Positions 6,893 to 15,127 are shown, counted from the stretch's first letter. The stretch is 64,000 nucleotides of DNA from Phyllobacterium sp. YR531 (GCF_000282595.1 NZ_AKIZ01000014.1:124001-188000), one strand, 5' to 3'. Notes: a model not told the origin generated them from the letters alone. Numbers and translations: made by a program.

Positions 6893-8098
6893 TTAGAGCG
6901 CTGTTTTAAGCTGCCCGTGCGGTTTGGGGCCAAAGTTTAGATAGAAGGTGACTGCAGCGATGAAGGCGAGCAGACCGGAGCCGACAGAGACATAGAAGCC
7001 GCTGCTGGCACCGTAATGGTCGATGGCCCAGCCCGATAGCGATGAACCAACCGCCATGCCAATGCCGACACCTGTCATCGCCCATGTGATACCCTCAGTC
7101 AGTTTGGCAGCTGGGACCAGCCGTTCGATCAGACCCATGGAAATGATCACAGTAGGTGATACAGCAGCACCGGCCAGAAAGAGAGCAATGGACAGAGTGC
7201 TTATACCGGTGACGATCAGCAATGGCAGCGTTGTCAGCATGGCCAGACCAATTGCCAGCAGGAACTGTTTTGCCAGCGGCATTTGCAATTTCAATGTGCC
7301 AAAGACAAGGCCAACGATGAGCGAACCCGTTGCATAGCTGGCGAGCGCAATGCTGGCTGCGGCCTTCCAGCCTTGCTCTTCGGCAAATGCGATTGCGGTA
7401 ACTTCAGCAGTGCCGAACAAGGCGCCCACAGCGGCCAATGTAATGGCAATCAATTGCAGCGATGGCAGGCGGATTACTGAAGTGTTGCCCGTGCGATCCT
7501 GCGGATGGATTGCCGGTTCAGTGGATTTTTGTGCAACGAAAAGCACGCTGCCAATGGCGAGAAAAAGCGTGGCTGCAAGCGGGCCTGCTTGCGGAAACAA
7601 ACCGACACTGAGGCCGATAGCGATGATAGGTCCAACCATATAGATGATCTCATCGACAATGGATTCAAAGGCAAATGCCGTGCGCAGCTTTGGCGTATCG
7701 CGATAAATTTCCGTCCAGCGTGCGCGAACAAGCGCGGTCATGCTGGGCATGAAACCGGAAAGAACAGCGAAGAGGAACAATGTCCATGCGGGTGCATCGT
7801 AACGGGCCGAAAGCATCAGTCCTGTAAGTGCAAGCACTGTGATGATTGAGGACATGGGAAGCACGCGGCCTTGGCCAAAACGATCAACTAGCCGCGATAC
7901 CTGCGGCGCTATGAGCGCATTTGACAAGGCGAAGGTGGCGGAGACCGCACCCGCGAGCCAGTAGGTGCCGTGGGTTTGCGACAACATGGTAACGATACCG
8001 AGTGTAACCATGCTCAGGGGCAGGCGGGCAATGAAGCCGGTAGCCGAGAACGCAACGCTTCCCGGTGCTGCGAAAATTTCTTTGTACGGATTTGCCAT
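6893..8098 (-). CDS. MFS transporter (drug-efflux-like)
   Basis: 401 residues with about twelve hydrophobic helices. SNALIAPQVSRLVDRFGQGRVL between helices 2 and 3 is the MFS motif A, and the second half has a weaker counterpart around VVGSSLSGWAIDHYG. I took the ATG at 8096-8098 because GAAGG stands nine bases before it; the ATG at 8107 is too close to that site, and the longer forms are unlikely. It is divergent from a TetR gene, with three operator-like palindromes between them. This is the usual arrangement of an inducible efflux pump and its local repressor. The substrate is unknown. Confidence 0.8.
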   Translation of the reverse strand: MANPYKEIFAAPGSVAFSATGFIARLPLSMVTLGIVTMLSQTHGTYWLAGAVSATFALSNALIAPQVSRLVDRFGQGRVLPMSSIITVLALTGLMLSARYDAPAWTLFLFAVLSGFMPSMTALVRARWTEIYRDTPKLRTAFAFESIVDEIIYMVGPIIAIGLSVGLFPQAGPLAATLFLAIGSVLFVAQKSTEPAIHPQDRTGNTSVIRLPSLQLIAITLAAVGALFGTAEVTAIAFAEEQGWKAAASIALASYATGSLIVGLVFGTLKLQMPLAKQFLLAIGLAMLTTLPLLIVTGISTLSIALFLAGAAVSPTVIISMGLIERLVPAAKLTEGITWAMTGVGIGMAVGSSLSGWAIDHYGASSGFYVSVGSGLLAFIAAVTFYLNFGPKPHGQLKTAL

Positions 8099-8130
8099 GA
8101 CAGACATCCTTCGGTTGATAGCCGCCATTG

Positions 8131-8200
8131 ACATACACGGCGTATATAAATGAAATAGTTGCATACGCCGCGTATGTCAACTAATATACGCAGTGTATGT
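8131..8200. promoter_or_regulatory. Three TetR-type operator palindromes
   Basis: The central site CATACGC-C-GCGTATG (8162-8176) is a perfect palindrome. Two flanking sites are diverged versions: ACATACAC-G-GCGTATAT (8131-8147) and ATATACGC-A-GTGTATGT (8184-8200). The two flanking sites are inverse complements of each other across the intergenic region, apart from the centre base. The sites cover both divergent promoters, so the TetR protein probably represses itself and the MFS pump. Confidence 0.85.
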
Positions 8201-8213
8201 GAAAGGAAATTTG

Positions 8214-8801
8214 ATGGCCCACAAACCGCGTAGCGAGATGATCGTTGAAACCCGTGCAAAGTTGCTGGCTGCCGCACGGCAGGCTTTTGGCACGGTAGGC
8301 TATGCGGAAGCCTCGATGGATGATTTCACCTCATCGGCAGGGCTGACGCGCGGCGCTCTCTATCACCACTTCGGCGACAAGAAGGGCCTGTTTGAAGCAG
8401 TTATCGCGCAGATCGATGCCGAAATGAACGAGCGTCTGTTCAAGGCCACTGCTCATATGCCAAGCCGCTGGCAGAGATTTGTCGAGGAAAACGTTATCTA
8501 CGTTCAAATGGCGCTAGAGCCGGAAATACAGCGCATCGTGCTGCTGGATGGACCAGCTATTCTGGGCGATACAGCAAACTGGGCAACAACGAATGCCTGC
8601 ATTCGCTCCATGACTGAAAATCTTAAATTGTTGCGGGATGAGGGCGCTATCAAGGATGTAGACCCGGAAGCCATGGCCCGTTTGCTGACCGGGGCGTCCA
8701 CTCAGGTCGCCCTCTGGATTGCGAACTCGACGGAACCTGAAGCCACGTCCCGCCGGGCCGTGGAAGCCATAAGGCAATTGCTCGAGGGCTTGCGCGCCTA
8801 G
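8214..8801 (+). CDS. TetR family transcriptional repressor
   Basis: 195 residues. The N-terminal helix-turn-helix is typical: AARQAFGTVGYAEASMDDFT, then SAGLTRGALYHHFGDKKGLF (recognition helix and the YHHF-K-L block). A variable ligand-binding domain follows. The ATG at 8214 follows GAAAGG; an in-frame GTG at 8193 lies inside the third operator and is less likely. It is divergent from the MFS transporter and most likely senses its substrate. Confidence 0.9.
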   Translation: MAHKPRSEMIVETRAKLLAAARQAFGTVGYAEASMDDFTSSAGLTRGALYHHFGDKKGLFEAVIAQIDAEMNERLFKATAHMPSRWQRFVEENVIYVQMALEPEIQRIVLLDGPAILGDTANWATTNACIRSMTENLKLLRDEGAIKDVDPEAMARLLTGASTQVALWIANSTEPEATSRRAVEAIRQLLEGLRA

Positions 8802-8809
8802 AGCAAATT

Positions 8810-9139
8810 TTAACGCTCGACAAAAGCCCGCAGTCGTCCGAGAGCATCGTCCCATTGACGTGAAACACTGTCGAGATAGGCACGTATATCGTTGATCGGC
8901 TCCGGCCGGAATGCAAACTGGCTCTCTCGCCCGACCTTCTTGCTGATCACCAATCCGGCGTCCTCAAGCACTTTGAGGTGCTTGGTGACAGCCTGGCGGG
9001 TAATATCAGTGTCTGACGACAAACCGGCAATTGAACGGCTTTCCCCATCGCTGAGCTTTGCCAGCAGCGACAAACGAGTTCTGTCACCAAGGGCTGCGAA
9101 CAGCGGCGCAGGATCTGTGAGGGCGCTATCGTTCAACAT
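8810..9139 (-). CDS. ArsR family transcriptional regulator
   Basis: 109 residues forming one winged helix: FAALGDRTRLSLLAKL, then DITRQAVTKHLKVLEDAGLV (recognition helix) and the wing KKVGRESQFAFRPE. There is no CxC metal-binding motif, so a metal sensor of the classic ArsR type is unlikely. It matches the metal-independent ArsR regulators that accompany SRPBCC proteins. Its start overlaps the end of the SRPBCC gene by 14 bases; the order, SRPBCC first, is the reverse of the common arrangement. The two ATGCAAC palindromes upstream of the pair are probably its own operators. Confidence 0.88.
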   Translation of the reverse strand: MLNDSALTDPAPLFAALGDRTRLSLLAKLSDGESRSIAGLSSDTDITRQAVTKHLKVLEDAGLVISKKVGRESQFAFRPEPINDIRAYLDSVSRQWDDALGRLRAFVER

Positions 9140-9572
9140 AGGCTTTGATATTCTTCATCTGCTCTTCCCAGCCACCCTCATTTGCACGCATGGCCTCGTT
9201 GCGGCGGTGCGTGGGAATGGCATCGAAGCCGGATTCGATCCCCCTCAGATGAGTTCCATTTTCTGTGGCCTTCAGATGGAATTCCACCACAGTCGGAGCT
9301 TCCCCGGAGTAATCCACGTCAGGGTCAATGGCATAAGGGTGCCATGTGAAGCTGAACAGATGTGGCGCATCCATGGCCTTGATTGTCACTTGCCATTTTA
9401 CATGTTCGTATCCGGGGTAGGTGATGTAACCCGTGGAAACTTCACCAACCACGAAGGGCTTTTCAATTTTAACGCGAAACCATTCGCCGAAAGCTTGGTA
9501 GTCAGTCAGGGCGTGCCAAACCTTCTCAATGGGTGCGTTGAGTTCAATGTTCTTTTCGATACGATCTAACAT
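9126..9572 (-). CDS. SRPBCC (AHSA1-like) family protein
   Basis: 148 residues. The sequence opens MLDRIEKNIELNAPIEKVWHAL and continues as a START-like helix-grip fold of the AHSA1/YdhG group. It ends with a long helix, GGWEEQMKNIKAYVER. These proteins bind hydrophobic ligands; none is identified here. I chose the second of two adjacent ATG codons (9570-9572) because AAGGAGG stands seven bases before it, while the first has only four. Upstream ATGs would run through the operators. Its transcript continues into the ArsR gene. Confidence 0.8.
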   Translation of the reverse strand: MLDRIEKNIELNAPIEKVWHALTDYQAFGEWFRVKIEKPFVVGEVSTGYITYPGYEHVKWQVTIKAMDAPHLFSFTWHPYAIDPDVDYSGEAPTVVEFHLKATENGTHLRGIESGFDAIPTHRRNEAMRANEGGWEEQMKNIKAYVER

Positions 9573-9640
9573 CATGCAACCTCCTTGTTGCATGTTATTT
9601 CGCATATACCAAAATGAAATGCAACCATAAAGTTGCATTT
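9573..9640. promoter_or_regulatory. Paired ArsR-type operators, one over the Shine-Dalgarno site
   Basis: CATGCAAC-N6-GTTGCATG (9573-9594) and AAATGCAAC-N6-GTTGCATTT (9617-9640) share the same arms and spacer, 45 bases apart centre to centre. In the first, the six-base spacer is the Shine-Dalgarno core of the SRPBCC gene (read on the minus strand as AAGGAG), so the same dyad as RNA would place the ribosome-binding site in a hairpin loop. Confidence 0.8.
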
Positions 9641-9650
9641 TATCGCAAAT

Positions 9651-9676
9651 GGAACTTTTCAGGCTATTATAGCTTT
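9651..9676 (+). promoter_or_regulatory. Possible EcfG-type stress promoter
   Basis: GGAAC at 9651-9655, 17 bases, then CTTT at 9673-9676, against the alphaproteobacterial general-stress consensus GGAAC-N16/17-CGTT. One base differs in the -10 part. It stands 30 bases before the DUF2945 gene, a family often under general-stress control. Recognition is by eye only. Confidence 0.4.
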
Positions 9677-9705
9677 GAAAACCAGATGCAGCGCAGGGAA
9701 GTACC

Positions 9706-9924
9706 ATGACTAAATTCTATAATGGCAACATCGTTGAATGGGACTGGGGAAACGGCACCGGCACGGGCAAGATCGTCCACACATTCACCAGCAAAGTTAC
9801 GCGGAAAATCAAGGGTGCAGAAGTGACGCGCAAGGCATCCAAAGACGATCCCGCCTATCTGATCGAACAGGAAAATGGCGACAAGGTTCTTAAAAGCGGC
9901 TCGGAACTGAAGGCCGCGGGTTGA
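9706..9924 (+). CDS. DUF2945 (HVA1-type Tudor-fold) small protein
   Basis: 72 residues. The sequence FYNGNIVEWDWGNGTGTGKIV ... AYLIEQENGDKVLKSGSEL matches the DUF2945 / hypervirulence-associated Tudor family: a small beta-barrel, rich in Lys, with a GTGKI turn. Such proteins are common in alphaproteobacterial stress regulons, and their molecular function is not established. It begins with ATG after GGGAAG. A possible EcfG-type promoter lies just upstream. Confidence 0.75.
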   Translation: MTKFYNGNIVEWDWGNGTGTGKIVHTFTSKVTRKIKGAEVTRKASKDDPAYLIEQENGDKVLKSGSELKAAG

Positions 9925-9944
9925 TCGAGAACCAAGTGTCCTCC

Positions 9945-10085
9945 CTAAAGATCATCCCGCAGTTTTTCCTGATCAGTCCGCTCAGGATCGGGCCAATAAC
10001 CCACATCCTCTTCTACTGACTTTTTCCGTACCGGAACTTTAGATTCTTGCTGACTTGGCTCGCGTTTGGGCTCGTCATAAGGCAT
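9945..10085 (-). CDS. Small hypothetical protein (46 aa)
   Basis: An ATG at 10083-10085 opens a 46-residue frame that ends TAG 9945-9947. The product begins MPYDEPKREP, is rich in Lys, Glu, Asp and Pro, and ends in DPERTDQEKLRDDL. It has no membrane segment or signal. Even charge distribution, the absence of rare codons and a GGGTG site upstream suggest a real small protein. No family is recognised. It faces the DUF2945 gene convergently with a 20-base gap. Confidence 0.45.
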   Translation of the reverse strand: MPYDEPKREPSQQESKVPVRKKSVEEDVGYWPDPERTDQEKLRDDL

Positions 10086-10270
10086 AAAACACCCATTTAT
10101 TGAAATAAGTAAGTAATTGGAAACAATAGTCTGACAATTCAGGCGCAGCTTGACCTTGAGTAGTTTTAAGCCTGAACCGCTTCAATATCTTTTGAAAATG
10201 CCGCATCCAATATTGCAAGTCAACAAATGTTTGCGAGGGCAAAATAAGGCTCTTGTGAAGGCAACAATAC

Positions 10271-10295
10271 TGAACCAAACCTTGCCTGGTGCGTT
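10271..10295 (+). promoter_or_regulatory. Possible EcfG-type stress promoter
   Basis: TGAAC at 10271-10275, a 16-base spacer, then CGTT at 10292-10295, one mismatch from the GGAAC-N16/17-CGTT consensus. It lies 30 bases before the PPOX stress-protein gene. Confidence 0.4.
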
Positions 10296-10324
10296 GCCCT
10301 TTCATAACGAAAAGGGAGCAAGCC

Positions 10325-10738
10325 ATGAGCAAGAATATTTCCTACCTCGCAGAAAAGATGCGCGATATCGATATCTGCATGTTGATGACGCATACCAAAA
10401 ACGGTGCCATTGCCGGTCGCCCGATGAGCAATAATCGGCAGGTCGATTATGACGGAGATTCCTATTTTTTCACGTGGGATGACGCACATATGGTCGCCGA
10501 TATTGGCGGGAATTCCAAAGTTGCGCTGACTTTTCAGGGAGAGAAAGCCTTTGCGATTTCCCTTGAAGGAAAGGCAGAGGTTATCAAGGACAAGAAGAAA
10601 TTCGAAGAACACTGGACGCCGGATCTCGACGATTGGTTCAAGGACGGTGTCGATACCAAGGGATTGGCGATGATCAAGGTGCACGCAGACCGGGCCCATT
10701 ACTGGGACGGCGAAGAAGAAGGCGAGATAAAACTCTGA
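10325..10738 (+). CDS. Pyridoxamine-phosphate-oxidase-like general stress protein
   Basis: 137 residues with the FMN-binding split barrel of the PPOX-like / general stress protein 26 group. The core is DICMLMTHTKNGAIAGRPMS, then YFFTWDDAHMVADIGGNSKVALTF, and the tail DRAHYWDGEEEGEIKL carries the usual YWD motif. These proteins bind flavin and are stress induced, but their reaction is uncertain. ATG at 10325 follows AAAGGGAG, which is better placed than the upstream ATG at 10289. Confidence 0.82.
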   Translation: MSKNISYLAEKMRDIDICMLMTHTKNGAIAGRPMSNNRQVDYDGDSYFFTWDDAHMVADIGGNSKVALTFQGEKAFAISLEGKAEVIKDKKKFEEHWTPDLDDWFKDGVDTKGLAMIKVHADRAHYWDGEEEGEIKL

Positions 10739-10747
10739 TCCTCAAAC

Positions 10748-10776
10748 AAAAAGCGCAGCCACTGGCTGCGCTTTTT
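10748..10776. terminator. Bidirectional rho-independent terminator
   Basis: AAAAAGCGCAGCC (10748-10760), loop ACT, GGCTGCGCTTTTT (10764-10776). Runs of five A and five T on the two sides make it work for both the PPOX gene and the convergent lactate permease gene. Confidence 0.92.
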
Positions 10777-10794
10777 CCATCTTGGCCGAGTCGA

Positions 10795-12456
10795 TCAAGG
10801 TGGCGTCACAATCATCCACGTAAAGACGTAAGCCTGCAGCATGACCAGAATGCCGACCAGACAGGCCAGAACAATCGAATGCTTGAAGACAAAGCGCAGG
10901 ATTGTTCCTTCATGCCCGTACCAGTTGGTTGCGGTTGATGCGACGACGATTGATTGTGCATCAATCATCTTGCCCATGACACCGCCGGAAGAGTTGGCCG
11001 CACCCATGAGAATTGGCGAAAGGCCAAGCTGCTCCGAAGTTATCTTCTGCAGATTGCCGAACAGCACATTCGATGCCGTATCAGAACCTGTTAGCGCCAC
11101 CCCGAGCCAGCCAAGCAAAGTGCCGAAGAACGGATAAAGTACTCCGGTCGTTGCAAAGGCCAGCCCGAGAGTGGCATCTATGCCGGACAGCCGTGTGAGC
11201 GTGCCGATTGCCAGCATTGCGGAAATGGTGATGAGTGAGTAGGAGCAAAGCTTGAGCGTGCGTCCATAGCTGCGGATGAGCTCAAGCGGTGTATAGCCCA
11301 TGAGAAATCCGGAAATGATGGCTGCAATCAGCATGCCCGAGCCGGTGTAAGACAACCATGTAAATGCAAAAACGGCTTTCTCTGGCGTTGGTGTTGCCGC
11401 GATTGGCGCAACTTTCATGATCTGCTCGTTTAGGCCCGGCACAGGATAGTTCCATGTGGCCCACGGATTGACCGAGCCCTTGAACCAATCAGTCCCCCAT
11501 AGCAACAACACTGCGCAGACGATGATCCATGGCGTCAGCGATGCCCAGACTTCAGCGCGAGTCGGCTCTTTCTTCGATTGTTTTACCGGCGGCACCTGGC
11601 TGGCGGAATCATCTCGAATGCGCAGGGCGGTCGATGTCCAGATGACCTTTGGTTGCCATATGCGCAGAAAGCCGATGAGGCAGGCCATGGAGATCAGCGA
11701 AGCACCGATATCGACGATCCAGGGATTGATGTAGTTCGAAATGAGGAACTGCGGAATGGCAAAGGACAGGCCTGTAACCAGAATGGCAGGCCAGACTTCC
11801 TTCATCCCCTTATAGCCCGCAAAGGCCCACACCACCCAGAACGGAATAATGACAGAGAAGAACGGCAACTGCCGCCCTACCATTGCGCCGAGCAGGAACG
11901 GATCGATGCCGGTCACGCTGGAAAGACCGGCAATTGGTGTGCCAAGCGCGCCATAGGCAACAGGAGCCGTATTGGCGATAAGCGAAAGCCCAGACGCTGC
12001 GAGCGGCGAGAACCCAAGGCCGATAAGGATTGCCGCCGTTACGGCAACCGGCGTTCCAAAGCCGGAAGCGCCTTCAAAGAAGGCTCCGAACGAGAATGCG
12101 ATGAGCAGGATCTGCAATCGTCGGTCGCGTGTCACGCCGCCGATCGTATTTTGCAAGGTCTCGAACACGCCTTTTTCAACTGTCAGCCGGTAGAGGAAAA
12201 TGACGTTGAGAACGATCCACCCGATGGGGAAAAAGCCGGTAATGACCCCCAGCAATGAAGCACGCAACGACAAGTCGGCGGGCATGGTGAAAATATAGAT
12301 GGCGACAAGATTGGCGGCGATGAGCGCAATAATTGCTGCAAGATGAACTTTGACTTTGTTGGAAGCAATCAATGCAAGCAGGATAACGACAGGTATCGCA
12401 GCGGCTAGTGTCGACAGAACAGCATTATCAAAGGGATTGTAAACCTGATTCCACAT
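10795..12456 (-). CDS. lldP: L-lactate permease (LctP/LldP family)
   Basis: 553 residues with about twelve to fourteen membrane helices. Family blocks include GASGFGTPVAVTAAILIGLG and AYGALGTPIAGLSSVTGI in the first half and GVALTGSDTASNVLFGNLQ with AANSSGGVMGKMI in the second. The protein should import L-lactate, D-lactate or glycolate with protons across the inner membrane. Length matches the family (about 550). No lactate dehydrogenase or regulator is adjacent, so it looks monocistronic. It starts at ATG 12454-12456 after GGGAGAGC. Confidence 0.92.
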   Translation of the reverse strand: MWNQVYNPFDNAVLSTLAAAIPVVILLALIASNKVKVHLAAIIALIAANLVAIYIFTMPADLSLRASLLGVITGFFPIGWIVLNVIFLYRLTVEKGVFETLQNTIGGVTRDRRLQILLIAFSFGAFFEGASGFGTPVAVTAAILIGLGFSPLAASGLSLIANTAPVAYGALGTPIAGLSSVTGIDPFLLGAMVGRQLPFFSVIIPFWVVWAFAGYKGMKEVWPAILVTGLSFAIPQFLISNYINPWIVDIGASLISMACLIGFLRIWQPKVIWTSTALRIRDDSASQVPPVKQSKKEPTRAEVWASLTPWIIVCAVLLLWGTDWFKGSVNPWATWNYPVPGLNEQIMKVAPIAATPTPEKAVFAFTWLSYTGSGMLIAAIISGFLMGYTPLELIRSYGRTLKLCSYSLITISAMLAIGTLTRLSGIDATLGLAFATTGVLYPFFGTLLGWLGVALTGSDTASNVLFGNLQKITSEQLGLSPILMGAANSSGGVMGKMIDAQSIVVASTATNWYGHEGTILRFVFKHSIVLACLVGILVMLQAYVFTWMIVTPP

Positions 12457-12617
12457 AATGAATGCTCTCCCATCATTAATATATGTGTCAGATTCCTTCA
12501 GTAATTACGCGAAGCAGCTATATTGCAAGCAGAACTTATAAGCAGATGGGCGTAGAGCGAGTTAATCCACTTGATTTATTGAATGAGCATGAACTTGCAA
12601 GGTCGCAAGGACCTAAC

Positions 12618-13781
12618 TCAACTTGCTTTCACTTCGCCATGTGACACATCAAAGAATTGCGCGCGTCCTTCAAGGCTTTTGAACAGTGCCTTGTCTGTAC
12701 CTGTCATGAAGGCTTGGCCGCCAAGCTCTTCTATAATGTCGAACAGGGCAGCTCGGCGACCTTCATCAAGATGCGCGGCGATCTCGTCCAGCAGGAGAAT
12801 GGGCGCCATCCCTGCCAGCTCCCCGGTAAGGCGCGCGTGGGAGAGTATGAGCCCAATCAAAAGCGCTTTCTGCTCTCCCGTAGAGCAAAGCTCGGCAGGC
12901 ATGGATTTGGGCCTGTGCCGGACAAGCAGATCGGAGCGATGCGGACCGTCAAGTGTGCGTCCGGCTGCGCGGTCGCGCGCGCGGCCATCATGCAAAGCCC
13001 GGCGGAAGGTTTCTTCGACATCCGTTGCAGCTTCAATGCCGACGCGCTGTTCCAATTCGCCTTCAAGCAGGCAATCAGCCTTGGGGAAGGGGGTGTCATC
13101 CGGCATGCGTTCAATCATGCCATTGATGAGGCGCATAAGCTCCGCGCGGGCAGCTGCGATTGCAATGCCCAGCTCTGCCATGGGCGTTTCAATGGCATCA
13201 AGCCATGAATCGTTAGCGCGGTCTTCCGTAAGCAGTCGGTTACGGCTTCGCATGGATTTCTCATAATCGAGAACCCGCTTGCCATGTGCAGGATCGATAG
13301 CAAGCACCATGCGGTCGAGAAAGCGCCGCCTGTCAGCAGCGGGGCCGGTAAACAGGCCGTCCATCGCTGGAACCAGCCAAAGAATGCGTGAATAATCGAG
13401 AAGATCATCGGCACTTGATGCTGTCACGCCATTGACGCGGACACGCCGAGCCGTATCGCCGGGCGCGTTTCCAGCGAGGCCCGTTCCGACATCGACTGAA
13501 CCTTCAGCCGTATCAATGGTGGCATGAATGGCAAAGCCGTCGAGAGCATCATTGCGCGTAACATCCGTGTAAGCGGCGCGGCGCAATCCGCGACCGGGAG
13601 ACAGAAACGAAATCGCTTCGAGAAGATTGGTCTTGCCTGCGCCGTTTTCCCCGGTAAGCACGACATGCGATGGTGCAAGCCGTAAAGACAGGCTTTCGTA
13701 ATTGCGGAAATTGCTGAGCTTCAGCCTGCCAATGGAAACGCGGGCTGGCTTGCCCGCGTCCAAGATGGGATCATCGGTCAT
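12618..13781 (-). CDS. recF: DNA replication and repair protein RecF
   Basis: 387 residues. SMC-like ATPase: Walker A GENGAGKTNLL near residue 45, signature CSTGEQKALLIGLIL near residue 300 and Walker B PILLLDEIAAHLD. It acts with RecO and RecR in loading RecA on gapped DNA (recR is at 53872). It starts 17 bases after dnaN on the same strand, so dnaN-recF is one transcription unit, as in most bacteria. Its N terminus is a little longer than that of E. coli RecF (the LSNFRNY block starts near residue 21). Confidence 0.96.
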   Translation of the reverse strand: MTDDPILDAGKPARVSIGRLKLSNFRNYESLSLRLAPSHVVLTGENGAGKTNLLEAISFLSPGRGLRRAAYTDVTRNDALDGFAIHATIDTAEGSVDVGTGLAGNAPGDTARRVRVNGVTASSADDLLDYSRILWLVPAMDGLFTGPAADRRRFLDRMVLAIDPAHGKRVLDYEKSMRSRNRLLTEDRANDSWLDAIETPMAELGIAIAAARAELMRLINGMIERMPDDTPFPKADCLLEGELEQRVGIEAATDVEETFRRALHDGRARDRAAGRTLDGPHRSDLLVRHRPKSMPAELCSTGEQKALLIGLILSHARLTGELAGMAPILLLDEIAAHLDEGRRAALFDIIEELGGQAFMTGTDKALFKSLEGRAQFFDVSHGEVKAS

Positions 13782-13798
13782 GGGATTTTGGAGCGGGA

Positions 13799-14917
13799 TT
13801 AAACCCGCATCGGCATGAGCACATAAAGCGCATTCTCGTCGCCGGTATCACGCACGAGTGTTGGCGAGCCGGCATCTGCGAGCATGAAAATCGCTTCCGA
13901 TCCTGTCAATTGCGCCGTGATATCAAGTAGATACTTGGCATTGAAGCCGATCTCGATTGCATCTGAGTCGTACTCAGCAGCGAGTTCATCCGTTGCACTG
14001 CCGGAATCCGGATTGTTAACGGTAAGCGTAACCTGACCTTCAGCGATAGTGAGTTTGACCGCCCGGCCGCGTTCGCTCGAAATCGTTGAAACGCGATCAA
14101 CAGCGGAGGCAAAACTCTGGCGGTCAATTGTCAGCTTCTTGTCATTGCCGGAAGGAATGACGCGCTGGTAATCCGGGAAAGTACCGTCGATCAGCTTGGA
14201 AGTGAGTACAACCGAGCCAATTGTGAAGCGGATTTTGGTCTCCGATAGCTCGACAGTGACGACAACATCCGGATCATCGACCAGCTTCTGCAACTCGGCC
14301 ACGGTCTTGCGCGGAATGATGATGCCGGGCATGCCCTCGCTGCCAGCAGGCGCTTCAAGCTCGGCACGGGCAAGACGATGTCCATCCGTGGCGACAGCAC
14401 GGAGCTTCAAAGCACCGTCACTTTCAATGGCGTGGAAATAGATACCATTGAGATAATAGCGGGTTTCTTCGGTCGAAATGGCAAACTGCGTACGATCGAT
14501 CAGGCCTTTGAGGGCGCTCGAAGGGATGCGGAATGTGTGAGTGAATGTCCCTGCTGTAAGCTCTGGAAAATCCGATTGCGGCAGGCATTGGAGACGGAAG
14601 CTCGAGCGGCCGGAGGTCACGGCCATGGAATTGCCATCGGTATTGGTCGCCAGCATCACTTCCGCGCCATCGGGCAGCTTGCGCACGATATCATAGAGCA
14701 GATGTGCAGGAACCGTGGTTGCGCCCGCCTGCTCGATTTGGGCTGCTGTCGCTTCCGTTACTTCCAGGTCAAGGTCAGTTGCTTTCAGGGCCAGGCTGGC
14801 ACCGTCGGCATGGAGCAGAACGTTCGACAGGATCGGAATAGTGTTACGTCGTTCAACCACACGGTGGACATGGTTGAGCGACTTCAGAAGGTTGGAACGT
14901 TCAAGAGTTACACGCAT
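13799..14917 (-). CDS. dnaN: DNA polymerase III sliding clamp (beta subunit)
   Basis: 372 residues, the normal length for the ring-forming beta clamp. It starts MRVTLERSNLLKSLNHVHRVVERRNTIPILSNVLL-like at the first domain. It contains the EETRYYLNGIY stretch at the second domain and ends YVLMPMRV, the typical C-terminal tail next to the clamp-binding pocket. It tethers polymerase III to DNA. It is separated from dnaA by a LysR gene, which breaks the common dnaA-dnaN adjacency. Confidence 0.97.
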   Translation of the reverse strand: MRVTLERSNLLKSLNHVHRVVERRNTIPILSNVLLHADGASLALKATDLDLEVTEATAAQIEQAGATTVPAHLLYDIVRKLPDGAEVMLATNTDGNSMAVTSGRSSFRLQCLPQSDFPELTAGTFTHTFRIPSSALKGLIDRTQFAISTEETRYYLNGIYFHAIESDGALKLRAVATDGHRLARAELEAPAGSEGMPGIIIPRKTVAELQKLVDDPDVVVTVELSETKIRFTIGSVVLTSKLIDGTFPDYQRVIPSGNDKKLTIDRQSFASAVDRVSTISSERGRAVKLTIAEGQVTLTVNNPDSGSATDELAAEYDSDAIEIGFNAKYLLDITAQLTGSEAIFMLADAGSPTLVRDTGDENALYVLMPMRV

Positions 14918-15014
14918 GATAAACCGGTCTCACTGACTTTTGCCAAACGATAGCGTCTGGTGGCGGGGAGGCATTCCCCTAGGTCAAGCAAATTGGCAGA
15001 AAACAGACGTAAAA

Positions 15015-15070
15015 AGCAAGCCTGTGGGAAAGAACACATGCCCTCGCCGCAGGCTTTCTGTTGATAAGCT
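15015..15070 (-). repeat. Hairpin element, copy B (upstream of dnaN)
   Basis: On the minus strand this copy reads GCTTATCAACAGAAAGCCTG, then CGGCGAGGGCATGTGTTCTT, ending in CCCACAGGCTT. AGCCTG and CAGGCT form a stem. It matches copy A at 16352-16404 over about 50 bases in the same orientation. Stem bases differ between copies in a compensating way (AATCTG/CAGATT in A, AGCCTG/CAGGCT in B). It contains TTATCAACA, one base from a DnaA box. Confidence 0.6.
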
Positions 15071-15127
15071 GTTGAACAGCAATGCACGGATGCAACCAGC
15101 GGCTAAGCCATTGCACTCACCCGGAGC

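Noticed and set aside
12583-13266. Long open frames opposite recF and elsewhere opposite known genes
   Set aside because: Ser/Arg-rich products that shadow strong genes of known families on the other strand; no ribosome-binding sites.
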